Below, one piece after another: positions 1-12,075 of a stretch of 64,000 nucleotides of DNA. The stretch spans positions 471,001 through 535,000 of the forward strand of contig JACSYO010000694.1 of assembly GCA_016806645.1 (NCBI GenBank), given 5' to 3'. Under the pieces are notes generated by a model, which was given only the letters and a program-made list of their open reading frames with translations, did no database searches and was not told the DNA's origin. Origin of the DNA: Ophiodon elongatus (lineage: Eukaryota; Chordata; Actinopteri; Perciformes; Hexagrammidae). The position numbers and the translations under genes were made by a program. The first letter of the stretch is position 1. Each line of letters begins with the position of its first letter.

Positions 1-1312
1 TTCATCCCCTCTGGGCAGTGTGTTGCTCTCCTTTATGTTTTACCTCTAAAATGAAAAGGGACAGCTCCTGCATAACAATTCCCACTCAGAATCATCAATA
101 AATGCACTGCTGCTTGCTAGTTACACATATAATTTTCCTTACCCTTTTCCTTTCATATAGAAGTGAGGTATTTGTGGTCCAAATGATATTTTAGCCCCTG
201 GGCAGGCATGTTAAGAGCCAGGTTCCAGGTGTATAAGGAAATACTGCTGGGTTTGAATGGGGTCAGGGGTGAGGAGTTCAACTCTTTCAATAAATCAAAA
301 CAAGCTGTTGTGACAAGCTTCCCCTGCTATGACTGGGAAAGAAGTGTGGGCTGTATGAAATATGTCTTTCAAGTGCAGAGACTGAGGCCTTTGACCCGAT
401 GAGTGCAACAAAATGTATATGTTTAGGTGCCTTTCACTCAGCAGCTTAACAGCCAGTTAGTTTTCAGAGCAGCTGACAGCTTTATCCTCCAATTTAAGAA
501 CAGACAGAGATGTACCACATGATACATTGCAGATACTCCTGACATGTTAACATCCCACTGGTAAAAATGTGTTTCATGGTTGTATGGGTTGTATTTAGGA
601 TCGTAAATATGTAAGATAATATTTCACTTCTGAAGAGGAAGAAGATCAAAAGGAAGATCCATACAGACGGACTAGAAAACAGTGACACATGGTCATTTAG
701 GCAGTCTTTCACATCCCATAAAATATGTTATCACGACTTTCTGTATGTTGCGAATAGATGCATTTTAAAGCAGTGAAAGCAAAGATGAAGAATCGTACTG
801 TCACTGATAAGACATTACTACTTGTAAATAAATACAATTTTAAGATAAAGATCAGAATATGTATGTAATATCTATTTATTGACTTGCAGGAGAGATACCT
901 AGGAAACAATGCATACATGTAATCCTTTGTAAAAATGTTTGGTTTGCATCAGCAGTAACTTAACTTAATACGGCTGTGGGCTGAGTTGAAATAGAATTAC
1001 TAGTTTGCATTAAAGGCATTCAACTGGCAAAACACTGTGTATTTCATCGATTATTGACTGACTTCTTTATCTCAAGGCTTATTTGGTTTCACTGTAAACA
1101 GGAGCACCAGCTGCTCCTCTATTGTATTTCTGACAAAGGAGTTGCTTCAAGGTGTGCTTTCTGCCCCCTGAATTCAAGGATCATTAGTATTAAACCCTGC
1201 TTGCTGCTACCACCAGTAACCACAGGTGTCGCCAAATCAACTAGCATTGAAATATTGAGGTATAACCAGGTGGAAACCTCCAGTGTTGAAGAGTAAAAGC
1301 AATGCTGAAGTG

Positions 1313-1825
1313 TCTTAAAACTTGCATTCTCTCTACCGGCCAGCAGGGGGAGACTCCTCTGGTTGCATTGCTGGTCCCATAGAAGTCTGATTGTATAGAA
1401 GCCTATGAAAAAATGACCCGACTTCTCGCTTGATGTATCACCTCAGTAAACATGGTACACATGAGTTTCTCAATCGATAGTTTCAAGTCTTCTTCAATAC
1501 AGCATGATGTTCATTTAATAAATTATGGTCCCATTTATTGTAAAATAGACCATAACGCGGAGTATGCTTTAGGGCAGGCTTACTATGATTGACAGGTCGC
1601 TGCCGCTACCAGAGCCATATACGGCGTCTCTGCGTCACTCCTCCACATTCCAAATATGGTAACTTCCGTTCACTGGTTGCAAAAAGCCAAGATGGCGGCA
1701 GCCGTAATCCAAGATGGCGACGGACAAATCACCAAACTCAAGGCTTCAAAACTGCAGTTCACAAACCAATGGGTGACGTAACAATGACTCTGTCCACGTC
1801 TTATATACAGTCTATCAGATTATCT
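1313..1825 (+). repeat. Interspersed repeat, copy 1, related to 27917-28390
   Basis: This copy shares its whole length with the one at 27917-28390 at roughly three-quarters identity. Shared landmarks are TTGCATTCTCTCTAC, GGCCAGCAGGGGGAGACTCC, TTCAAGTCTTCTTC, GATTGACAGGTC, CAAGATGGCGACGG and CACAAACCAATGGGTGACG, ending TATATACAGTCTAT. I recall this as a widespread percomorph repeat of unclear class; no target-site duplication is visible. Confidence 0.8.
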
Positions 1826-2229
1826 CACTATAAAGCAAGGAATCAGTAGCCCCTTTTCAGGCTGGCAGCAGGGTCACAGGGTCACAGAGCCGAGAAGACG
1901 TCTGTGTGAAGCGGAACAGGTGCTCTGACCCAAACAACGGCGAAAGTCCTATTGTGTGATTTAAGTTAGAACGCCAGCATCAGGAGCAACAAGGCGTGAC
2001 ATTTAACGCAACAGTGTCAGCGTAGTGTGGTAAATAACATACACGTCGGTTAGCGACTTGCATCCTAAAAAGTAATGGCAGGTGAATTGAGTGTTGAGGT
2101 CCTCTATTCGGAGGGGAAGGAACTCCCCGACCTTGTTGTCTACTTAATTCGCTGCCATTCTTGGTTGCAGTAGGTTTGCTGCTAATTGCCATTTTTTAAA
2201 ATCTCCCGGTGGTTGGGGAGCACAAAATA

Positions 2230-2680
2230 ACATTTTGTCAAAAAGCAAATCTCTGTGTGAAAGGGGCAACTGTCAGTCTGTCTGTGAGTATGTGCTTAGC
2301 ATATCTCGAGTAACGGTCATCTGATCTACTTCACACTTGGTATTGCTGGGGACCCACAGGAGTGCTGTGCCGAATTTAGTGCATTTGGATACGCAACATA
2401 TTCAATATCAATACAGAAAACGAGCAAACAACTGTTCAGGTCTCTGCTGACTGAGTCGAGCAAGTCGTCCGTGGCGGACAAACCGTGGCTCATTGATTGC
2501 CGTTCATGCCGTTCGCTGCTGGATGCTGGATATGCTAACGTTACAACCAAACTCTTCTTGAGCCATGAGCGGTTCTCGACAATGCTGCAACCAGCACTTC
2601 CTTGGGGGCAAGCAATCAGCCTGCTCCAAATTGCCCAAGGAAGTGCAGTGTCAAGTGCAAGCTCTTGAGGGATACGGGAC
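2230..2680. repeat. Probable interspersed repeat, unclassified
   Basis: The stretch from GTCTGTCTGTGAGTATGTG through TACTTCACACTTGGTATTGC to TCAAGTGCAAGCTCTTGAGG resembles a repeat family I recall from other fish genomes. Only this copy is in the window, so the claim rests on memory. A 174-codon minus-strand open frame across it shows no recognised domain. Confidence 0.35.
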
Positions 2681-5600
2681 AGTTTTATAAGCTGACGTTC
2701 CTGAGAGTTTTTGCACCCAAATGATGCGTATAATTTAGCATTGATAAGGGATGCAAAACAAATAAACAAATACTGTGTGTTGTTTGTCATTGCATTACAA
2801 AATCCCTCATTTGAGCATTTTCTGTTCAAATACCCCGATTGGCAGGACATTATTTGTCAGTGCCTTTTAAAAATGTTAAAAATCAACACTGAAATAATCA
2901 CGACTGTTTTCTCATCTTCCACGTCAGTGGTTGATATTTGGCTGTTAGGATGTTTGACTCTATTCCAGTAAAATAAGTAGTTCTACAAGATGTAACATTA
3001 AAAACTGACATCCTTGAAAAAAAAAGTGACAGCATAAAGGTGTCATGCAAATTTAAATCCAGGACTTAATCCAGGTTTGGCAGACGTTTCGCCCCTGCCT
3101 GCTGACTTCCCTACCAAGTGTGTGGTAGGTCTGGTCTGGATTTTAATGGTGCTGTATGACATGTGTGTACTCATGTCAGCGACTGCCCCAAACAGTTGTA
3201 AACTGGCTGTTTATGAGGGTGAGGTGCTGTGAAAAAAGCACCACGTTTCTGACTTTCACACCATCTGGGGAAGAAAAAAAGCAAAAGAGGGCAGCAACCG
3301 CAGTGATGTAGTGCTCAGTGTGAAAACACACTGGAGGGATTTTGGCCAGTTATGTGTAAGATTTGGCCTGGGAATTTGAATAGGAATGTCCAGTCAATCA
3401 GCTATAACTCTGAGCCTAAAATCGTATGTACACAGGGGTAGTTAAAGCATGGTTTATATAGAAAATGCATTTGATAGACATCTATTTAATGTTTTCAAAA
3501 ATTCCCTAAATTCTCTTACGACTGCTTGCTAAATAAATTTAAGTTATCTTATTCCAAACTGTCTCACAGTATAATGTTCTGTATATTCTGCACTAGTTTG
3601 TTCCAGCTCTTTATTGAAGATATAAGATGTTTATACTGAGGGCTATGCTCCATACGTTTTATGGCTGCATCATTCAGTTCAATGAAAATATTCTAGATGT
3701 CTTGTGCATCATTTTAGACACATTTCCAACATATAAGGCATATTCATGATCTTTAGAAACTTTGAGATCTCCACTAGATTTATGCCACCTGGGCATGGGT
3801 GATGACAGTATGATAATTAAAATGCTAAAAACTGCTGTTGTTGTCTCTTTGTTTGCTCTTTTTTCTCATTATAAATTATTATGTAGATAACATATAGGAT
3901 TAGATGCTAAAGGTGACTGTGCACCAGAAAGCACTTAAAAATACCACCTTTAACGCTCATTATGTCATTTTTCTTTTTTGACTATTATACATATAAATGT
4001 AAATTTGGTTCAGTCAGTACACGGTGCTGACTCTTAAATTGTAATAGAGTATTAAGTGACTATTTCCCCGCTCCAGTACCGACAGCTACCCACACACTGA
4101 CAAGTCAAGGTGCTCTATGTGAGTTATGAGTTCATGTCAACCTCTGTCCTGAGCCGCAGCTCTATTCATTACGGTCTACCCACCACACTAAACAGCTCAC
4201 TAACCGAGGGGTATTCACTTTAGCGTGGCCCTACCAACCTAAATAGCAAAAGATCCAAAGGTGAACCGTAATTGTCTGTGAAAAGAGTCAAACATGTCAA
4301 AGTACAGTAACCGTCAGAGCCTGTCAACCACACTGGCAATTACACCACCGCAAATATTTAAATTTGTGGTTTTGGAGCAGAGTTTGAGGGGAATCATGAT
4401 GTGCTAAGCAGCTTGGGGTTGAGAAACATTGATGCATTCAAGTTCAGCCTGAAGTGGGGAAAAAAAAGTCAAGAATTAGTAAGAGCCGGCAGAAATGAAG
4501 CCCACAGCCATCAGCGATATGTAAACACATCGTTTTATTAAAGTCAAGAGTGCCAGGGTATGGCAGAGATTATAAAGGGAACGTGGGTTGAGATTGTATA
4601 CATGGATTGGGTTACTGTACCTATAGAGCGCAGCAATAACCGCTTCCATATGCCTGTCTGAACATATGGCGCTTTTTAAACATCATCATTTACGTTGAGT
4701 GATGGCCGTGGTATTTCAGACAAACAGATGGGGAGGGGAAAAGACAAATTTCCAGGAGGTATTTACTTACAGTACAGTAAAGTATAGCGAGGCATGACAA
4801 TACCCTAAAGTCAGAGCAGGGTAAGAGTGGGCAGCGGTTTAGTTATACATCGGAAAACTGGAAGAAACCTTAATTTCTGCCCCTATGGATACAACTGGAG
4901 CGCTTTACTTTAAGTTACTCCTCCAAAAATACTGCAGTCCTGCTGAGATTCAAACGCTTCCTGACAGAGTGTAAGAACTGGCAAGTTTCATCTGTCAAAA
5001 ATACTACTTCAGCCAGCAGGCAGGTTTTGTTGCTTAACAAAAACAAGCAGCACCGAAAGCTTGCCAAATTCCAAAACTGCTGTCAGAGCCTTTTTGTTCA
5101 ACAATTGTTGTATGTGGATGTCAGTAAAGGTCGAGGCACTGACACCTTTTTAGTTCAATCTAGCACAGAGACTGAAGGCTATTCAGGGAATACTTTGCTA
5201 TGTTTCCTATTCCATAAATCTCACAACGCCCACATAATAGTAAATAAACTTCTGGGTGGTCATCATGGGCGTGCACCGTATAAACATAACATTGTTGCAA
5301 GCAGCTCTTATCATCTCCCAGCCTGTCGCTCTTTATCGTCGTTCTCGCCTCACTGTTCTTTAAAATAAAGCTGAAAATGCAGTCTGCTAAATCCTTTGGA
5401 CGAGACGAGTTTGTGAGATGCAGACGGATCTTAAGACAGACGCACTAAAATGAAAGTGAGTGTACGGTGGGGGACCAAGAAAGACAGCAAATGTGCAGCG
5501 AGAAAGAAGAGAGAGGCCTATAAAGATGTGTGTGTTCCTCTGGGCTGACCAGTGACCACTTGTGTTTGTTTGGCTGTAGCCTCTCTGACCACTGCTCTTA

Positions 5601-6100
5601 CCAGACCACTGCAAAAACAACGTTTCTCCAACAGCGAGGGCTGGGATGCAAAATTGGTCACAGGACTCATTCTGGTGAGTCTGGATACAACCAAATATTC
5701 TGTATCTTAGAATTGATAGGAGGTTGTGTATAGGAGGACTGACTATTAGTTGTAAGATTTTGCTGACTAGTTGAATACTTCATTTTAATTGGAAAATCTC
5801 TCAAAATAGTTTCTCACAAACAAATTGCATCTTGTGTTGTTGTTATTTCTCAGCCAGTGTGATTTGGCGTGTACGTGGTTCCAGATATAATAAAATCTTA
5901 CACAGGGCGTTCAGGCTAAGCCCTAACTTTCTTGGTAACAAATACCATAAGATGCCACTACATGTCTGTATGATGTGAAAAAAAAGAAATTATAGATTAT
6001 AGAAAACAAAGAGTCCTATCGTGTTTTGATTTTTTTTCTTCTTGTGATGACTTGGTCCACAAAGATACTCAGAGAAAACCAGACAGTGGGAGAAAGAGTG

Positions 6101-6102
<2 letters not shown>

Positions 6103-6174
<72 letters not shown>

Positions 6175-6192
6175 TGTTTGTGTGTGTGTGTT
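6103..6192. repeat. (TG)n microsatellite
   Basis: Nearly perfect TG array of about 68 bases, then two TTTG interruptions and a short TG tail. Confidence 0.95.
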
Positions 6193-7269
6193 GTGCTGTA
6201 AGCACATGAGAAATCATTTAGGGTTAGAAATTGTTAGCTCTGGTTTGGCAGTGTTCAACAGCCAACCATTAATGCTTTCTCCATAAACAATTTCCACAAA
6301 AAAAAAAAAATACACTAAATATTTCTTCCCCCATTGACAGACAAACATGAAAAACATTTGTCCATTTTTCTTCACTCTTGTTATACTTTTAATACTACAT
6401 GATCCTATTTTGTGGAGTTCTTTCAATTACAATTGTATAACATTCCTGCTTCATATGACAAGTTATTCAACTACAGGTCAAGCTTGATGATCTACAAGAG
6501 GAGCATTGTGTTGTACTGCAGCAATAGCAAAGAGCAAAAGATAACTCTTTTTTTATTTTCATGATTAATGATGCATGTTTATCATCACTTTAATATGATG
6601 GTCTTTTTGGCAAAGATGTTTGCAGCCCTTCCCTTATCAGATTAAAAGTTTTTGCGGTGTACTTTTTTTAGATGCTTACTGTCATCAATTCTGACAAACA
6701 AACATGAATGAGGCATCCACAAACACTAAATCTTTGTGAGTATATGTTTCCTTCGGCGAAAGCGTAATCTGCATCCAACCAGGCAAATTGACAGGGAATA
6801 AATTATGGTGTACAAACTGTTTTGTTAACTTGTTGTGGCAATAAAGCTTATTATGGGGAAAAATGGAAACCCTCAACAATTTTCCACATAGGTCATTCAG
6901 GAATCTGGAGGCCAACCTCTGCTGGCTAATGGGATCATTACTCTGGAAGAGAAGTATGATAAATATGTGGCTTTTCCCTCTGAATCCAAATTAGTTTGAA
7001 GTCTGGATGAATTTCAAGCAATCATAATTTACCTAAAGCTTGCAGCATTACAATTTGAGGTTCTTTCCAAGTTTCTGGTCGCTGCAACACCTCAGACTGA
7101 CACTTTAGAAAATCATTAGCTAAAAAAAATACAAAATGCTCAATAATCACATCTGTCAAGACGTCCATTTGCAAAGATTCAGAGAGACATGAGATGGTCA
7201 CTGATAAGACGGCTCTCACACCTGACTGTAACAGGGAAGTTGAGTACGCCGACATAATGGGCTCCTTTG

Positions 7270-7277
<8 letters not shown>

Positions 7278-7341
<64 letters not shown>
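7278..7341. repeat. (TG)n microsatellite
   Basis: Perfect TG array, the first of a closely spaced pair; about 65 bases separate it from the next. Confidence 0.95.
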
Positions 7342-7343
<2 letters not shown>

Positions 7344-7403
7344 TCTGACCCCTCCAGGGATAATTAGGGACACATTTTTCTCCAATCTGTCTTGGGGGCT
7401 GGG

Positions 7404-7405
<2 letters not shown>

Positions 7406-7466
<61 letters not shown>

Positions 7467-7478
7467 CGTGTGTGTGTT
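7406..7478. repeat. (TG)n microsatellite with TGCG steps
   Basis: TG array ending with TGCGTGCG variants. Confidence 0.95.
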
Positions 7479-7596
7479 CATGCATATGCACATGTGCGTG
7501 CATCCCGTTCCTTGAACATGCCGACCCAACCTGCCCTCCGTATGTCTAAGACTAGTGCTTCTGGGCTGATTGCCCGTATCACTTTCACTCACCGGC

Positions 7597-7665
7597 TCAC
7601 ACACACATTCAAACACACACACACACACATACAGACAGATACACATAAATACACACAGAGGCACA
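7597..7665. repeat. (CA)n-rich tract
   Basis: Imperfect CA array with a perfect core at 7612-7629, opposite in strand sense to the two TG arrays just upstream. Confidence 0.85.
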
Positions 7666-8448
7666 CACCTTTTTAGACCAAGCCCTTGTAAAGGCACCTC
7701 CTCAGGGACGCGTCGTGAAATGTACTCCTTGTTAGGGTTTGAGTGTGTGTGTGTGTGTGTGTGTCTGCTTTTCCTCAGCTGTTTCCTGTCAGCTCGGAGA
7801 CCAACAGACTGTGAAGGCCTCTCTTTCTCTCTCTGCTCCAACTTTGCAGCTTCTCTGCTTCTAAATTACCAAGGAAACTTTGGTGGAGGATGTTTCTGGC
7901 GATGTCATCACAAGTAAAATCTGACTGTGAAATTGATCGGACTAAAATTTGATCTTCTCTCCTTCATACATATCCCGCAATAAGCTAAATCTAATTTGGG
8001 GGGGAGCAGATTCTTTCCAATGTGTATGCGCGCTTCACTGTAAAAATATCACACATTTTCTTAAGGCTTTTAAGGTTTTAATGATACATACACTAAAACT
8101 CTCTATATATATGACATGCAAAATGGACATTATAATTTAAGCTTTAAGCAATAGAAAAAAAAGTTTAAGTTATAATTTTGACACAATCATTTCTTTAGAG
8201 ATGTATGATGAATTGTGACATTTGTCCTGGATCTGTTTAATTTTCCCTTTTTTTGGTACATTGTATAATGTGAAGAAATTAGGTTATTCGTTAATTATTA
8301 AAATTTTGCATTGAAAGTGTAATAAATAAAGTTTGATTGGAATTGATTTCTGAACACTTTAATTTTGCTTACCTTGAGTGAAAGTCCTATTAAGTCATTA
8401 TTGACAACACAAGCAAAATTATGAATAAATCAATAAATTAAAAATAAT

Positions 8449-8689
8449 TAGAGCTGCAATGATTAGTCAACTAGTCAGTCAATAAGTGATTAATTGTAAG
8501 AAAAGTGAGTTATTTGTTTTCAGTATTTGATGCTTTTCTTTTTCATATTTGACAGAAATGTAATAGCTTTGCTTTTTGGTATGTTGTTCAAGTAAAACAA
8601 GCAATTTGAATACATCACCTTGACCTGTAGGAATTTTCAGATCGACAAAAGGAATTATCGAATAATTGAGAACATCTTTGCAGCCCTAG
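8449..8689. mobile_element. Decayed hAT-like MITE with terminal inverted repeats
   Basis: The left end reads TAGAGCTGCAATGATTAGTC and the right end, reverse complemented, TAGGGCTGCAAAGATG. These are imperfect inverted repeats of the (T)AGGGCTGCAA type typical of a fish hAT-like MITE family. Flanking 8-bp duplications are no longer recognisable. Confidence 0.55.
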
Positions 8690-9202
8690 TTCACTAAATG
8701 CTTATTTCTTAGTGCTGCTAGAAACATAATCAAGTTTGGAGAAACCTGGCCACATTAATTAAAACTACTTTTTTAATGACATGGTAATTTACCTGCAGAT
8801 GTAATTTGCACTAATGTATATATCTTTAGGTTTGTGGCCTTTGTCTTCTTTCTTCTGCTATTCAGTGCATAATTAATTTGAACTTCTGCACTTAAAGATG
8901 TGTTACCTTTTGGTTTGGCTTTTGGTTTTTATGTGTGCTTGAAATATGTAATATTTTTTACGTTAGGTATAAAGATCTTGTGTGGGAAGGGTTAAATGGT
9001 TGGCAAGACAAAAACTAACTAAATAACTTTATATGATTGAAAAACCCATGTAAATAAATTGTTGTAAAATAACTTCTTCTTGTCTATTAGGTGTGAACAA
9101 TGCTTTGATTAAACAACCAGAGGCCAAACAAATCAATAGATTTCCCCAGAACATAGACACGTGTGCCTTTAGATATAAATTGTCCAACCAAGAAACATGA
9201 TT

Positions 9203-9305
<103 letters not shown>

Positions 9306-10261
9306 GCATCCGTGCTTAAATAGACAACTTTGTGGAATCATCTTTGCTGTTATCTGGTCCCTTTATACTCCCTGTTTTAAGTCAAGTCTCTTATCAGGCT
9401 CTTATGAGGTTGCTGCATAGTTATAGAGGAATTCAAAGAATTGAACTGACATTTCTAAAACGATATGAAAGGACTCAAACGGGCCAGATGTTTCTGGTCA
9501 GTCCTGAACTGATAAAAGGATGTTTTATTGAGCTTCTGCTTCAGAGAAACGCCCAACACAACCCTGTTTCATTTGGACCCTCAGCTGATAAAGCTGTAGA
9601 TCAATGGTTTCGTCTGGTCTAGTTTAGTTAAGTCAGCTAAGCCGCTGATCAATTGTTGAGCTGCTTTTCAACAGAGTCAACAAACAATGAGCGGGAGAGG
9701 AGGAAAATGTGTGTTTGTCATAAAAAGTAAGTGTCCTGGGAAACTTTGTGGAAGACAGAACATTGCGTCTGTCACATCCGATACAGAAAAGAAGGATTGT
9801 GGAAATGTTTTATATATATATATATATATATAAATATATAAAAGTACATACAATTGAATACTATCATTTTTTTATCTGAAAGGAGCCTTGCAGATTAGAG
9901 AGAGAAAGCTAATCAGCGAGTTCCACCTCTCTGATCAACTGGGATTTCTGTCCCCTTTTTCTTGTTTTCTCTTTGTCTACATGAGTTTGTTAAGCTGCTC
10001 AGTTTGTTAAGCTGTCCTTTGCAGAAGTGCTCTCCTCACAAAAAGAAGAATTTAAGTCATTTTGTTGGGGAGATAAAAGTAATCTCATTGAGTGCTTTGA
10101 TGAACGGAAGACTAAATAAAGACTTAAAATACCTTCTTTTGCTCTGACATTTTAGCCTGAAACACTGGCATCTGTGGATATAGTCATTTCATACCACTGA
10201 AATATTATACTTTCTTTCTATATGCCATGTCATTAATTTCTAGTATATCGTTAGCACCAAC

Positions 10262-10436
10262 CTGCTCCAAATGCGAAAAAGAAGCTCCTGTCAGGGTGAT
10301 CCTCTAGCAGTGCCTTGACCCTCTTCCCCATCCTCTCATTCCTCTTGTAGATGAGTTCCCGTCGAAAGTAGCTGTCTATTTCCTGGGCGGTCACCTGCTC
10401 GCTGGGTGGCAGTGTCACATTATTGAAGTTAGGGAC
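10262..10436 (-). CDS. trabd2a: trabd2a coding exon 4, ends inside the second GX2H motif
   Basis: The exon is 175 bases and ends in phase 1. It encodes VPNFNNVTLPPSEQVTAQEI, then the block DSYFRRELIYKRNERMGKRV, and finishes FFFAFGAG. The last base before the donor is the first G of a codon. In the family the following residues are Gly-His, completing the second GX2H metal motif, so the catalytic His is encoded by an exon left of the window. Confidence 0.95.
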
Positions 10437-10951
10437 CTAGAGGGTGCAGGGGTGATGGTTCAGTCAAGCCACGAAGGTGAAAAGGAGAAGAGGGAAAGGA
10501 GATTTCTTTCTTTTTTTGTCTTCCCCAGAGCTTTCATTCAATTTTCACAAAGTAAAAGAAATTCTAAAAACACATTAAAATGTGTATTTCAACTGACCAA
10601 GGTGAACTGGGATTGTTAGGAGGAAGAATACCAAACACAATAGAGAGAAAGACATGGCAAGCATAATGGAAGGAAGAACAGAAGAAGTAAATTGGCGATA
10701 GTATATAGAAGCTGGTAGAAGGGATGGTGTAGGAGGAGGTGTGGGGGATGAAAGGTCAGTCACAGGGTTAGGGGTGAAGGTAAAAGGTCAAGGGTCATGT
10801 CACTGGGACACTCCAAAAGGTCAAGGGGTCAAAATGACTCTTAGCTTATTAACTAGATTGAAAGTAGTTAAAGTCCACTGCTACATAAGATAAGTTTAGG
10901 TAGGTTAAGGTAAGATAAGATAATAAAAGATAAGATAAGATTAAAAGATAA

Positions 10952-10996
<45 letters not shown>

Positions 10997-12036
10997 AATG
11001 AGACTGACCTGTGAAGTGTCATGATTGAAGATGATGGAGTTGAGATCTCCACAGTTGTAGTGTCTGATGAGGTCTTCGGTGGTGTACGGGACCTGTAGGC
11101 TTCCTGCCCTTAAAGACTCCTGCTGTAATAACGTCTGGTTCAGGGCAAAGATCACCTAGAATGAGACAATGGCAATTAGTTATTAATCGATTAATTCAAA
11201 GGCTCTCTGGCCTCATAGTTCTCTAAAATACAATTATGAATATGTTCACTTCAGTTGAAAAAAACTTCCTTAAAATTACAGAAGTAATATTGCTCATGAC
11301 ACTGAATGGGGATTATAGATGGACAATGTAATATTAACTGACAACAAACAGATAAAAAATAGGTTTACATTCAAGAAGAAGAAGATTTTTTTTCATCTGT
11401 CACAGTCGATCACAGATACAAACCAACAGTCTCCGGCCATGTTAGAGGCATTGTATTAATCATCTGGGGACCAGGAATATCTGCTCAACATGTCATCATA
11501 ATCCATCGAATAGTTATTGAGATATTTCAGTCTGGACCAAAGTGGTGGGCCGTCAACTGACCGACCAACAAACCGACACTGCCATGCCGAGAGCCACGCA
11601 GCTAGCGTGGCCACAGTTTACTCGTGCATCTCCCACATATCTTTTTCTTACACACTCTTCTTGAGCGACAGAACCCTTGATGTGATCTAAAAACCCACAC
11701 AGGTAGTTGAGTGAGTAAAACACTTCGATTTACTGAATTATATAGCAAAGGAGACAGTTTGAGTTTTCCCCGACAAACCCCTCTGTGCTGCTCTGCTGCA
11801 GAGACTCCGCTATTGTGTGAGCGTGAAATCGGCCAGTGTTTGGTGAGAGGGCCCTGGTGAGCCTGCCGCCTATGATCAGTACCGCGAGGACACACATATG
11901 CATAAATGCACACAAATACACATGAACACATACACACTCTGAAGGTCCTATGGTCTGCACATAGAAGACCGAGACGGACGCACAAAGGAACCACCGCCAC
12001 TCACCTCAGCACATGCTCTCCCTCTGATCTCCCCGC

Positions 12037-12075
<39 letters not shown>

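Larger units (their letters stand above)
10437..11008 (-). other. trabd2a intron 3 (572 bp) with nuclear-receptor half-site cluster
   Basis: This is a short intron bounded by a GTCAGT donor and a CTCTAG acceptor. Its donor-proximal part is a pentanucleotide array (10910-10997). The middle carries AGGTCA-type half sites between 10753 and 10831. The rest is purine-rich on the plus strand with no open coding character. Confidence 0.85.

Noticed and set aside
2326..2850. 174-codon minus-strand open frame
   Set aside because: It runs across and beyond what looks like a decayed repeat; no transposase or other domain is recognisable, and an overlapping frame is open on the other strand too.
7179..7841. 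220-codon minus-strand open frame rich in His-Thr
   Set aside because: It is a reading of CA/TG microsatellites; the same happens at 6000-6280, 9029-9420, 39237-39630 and others.
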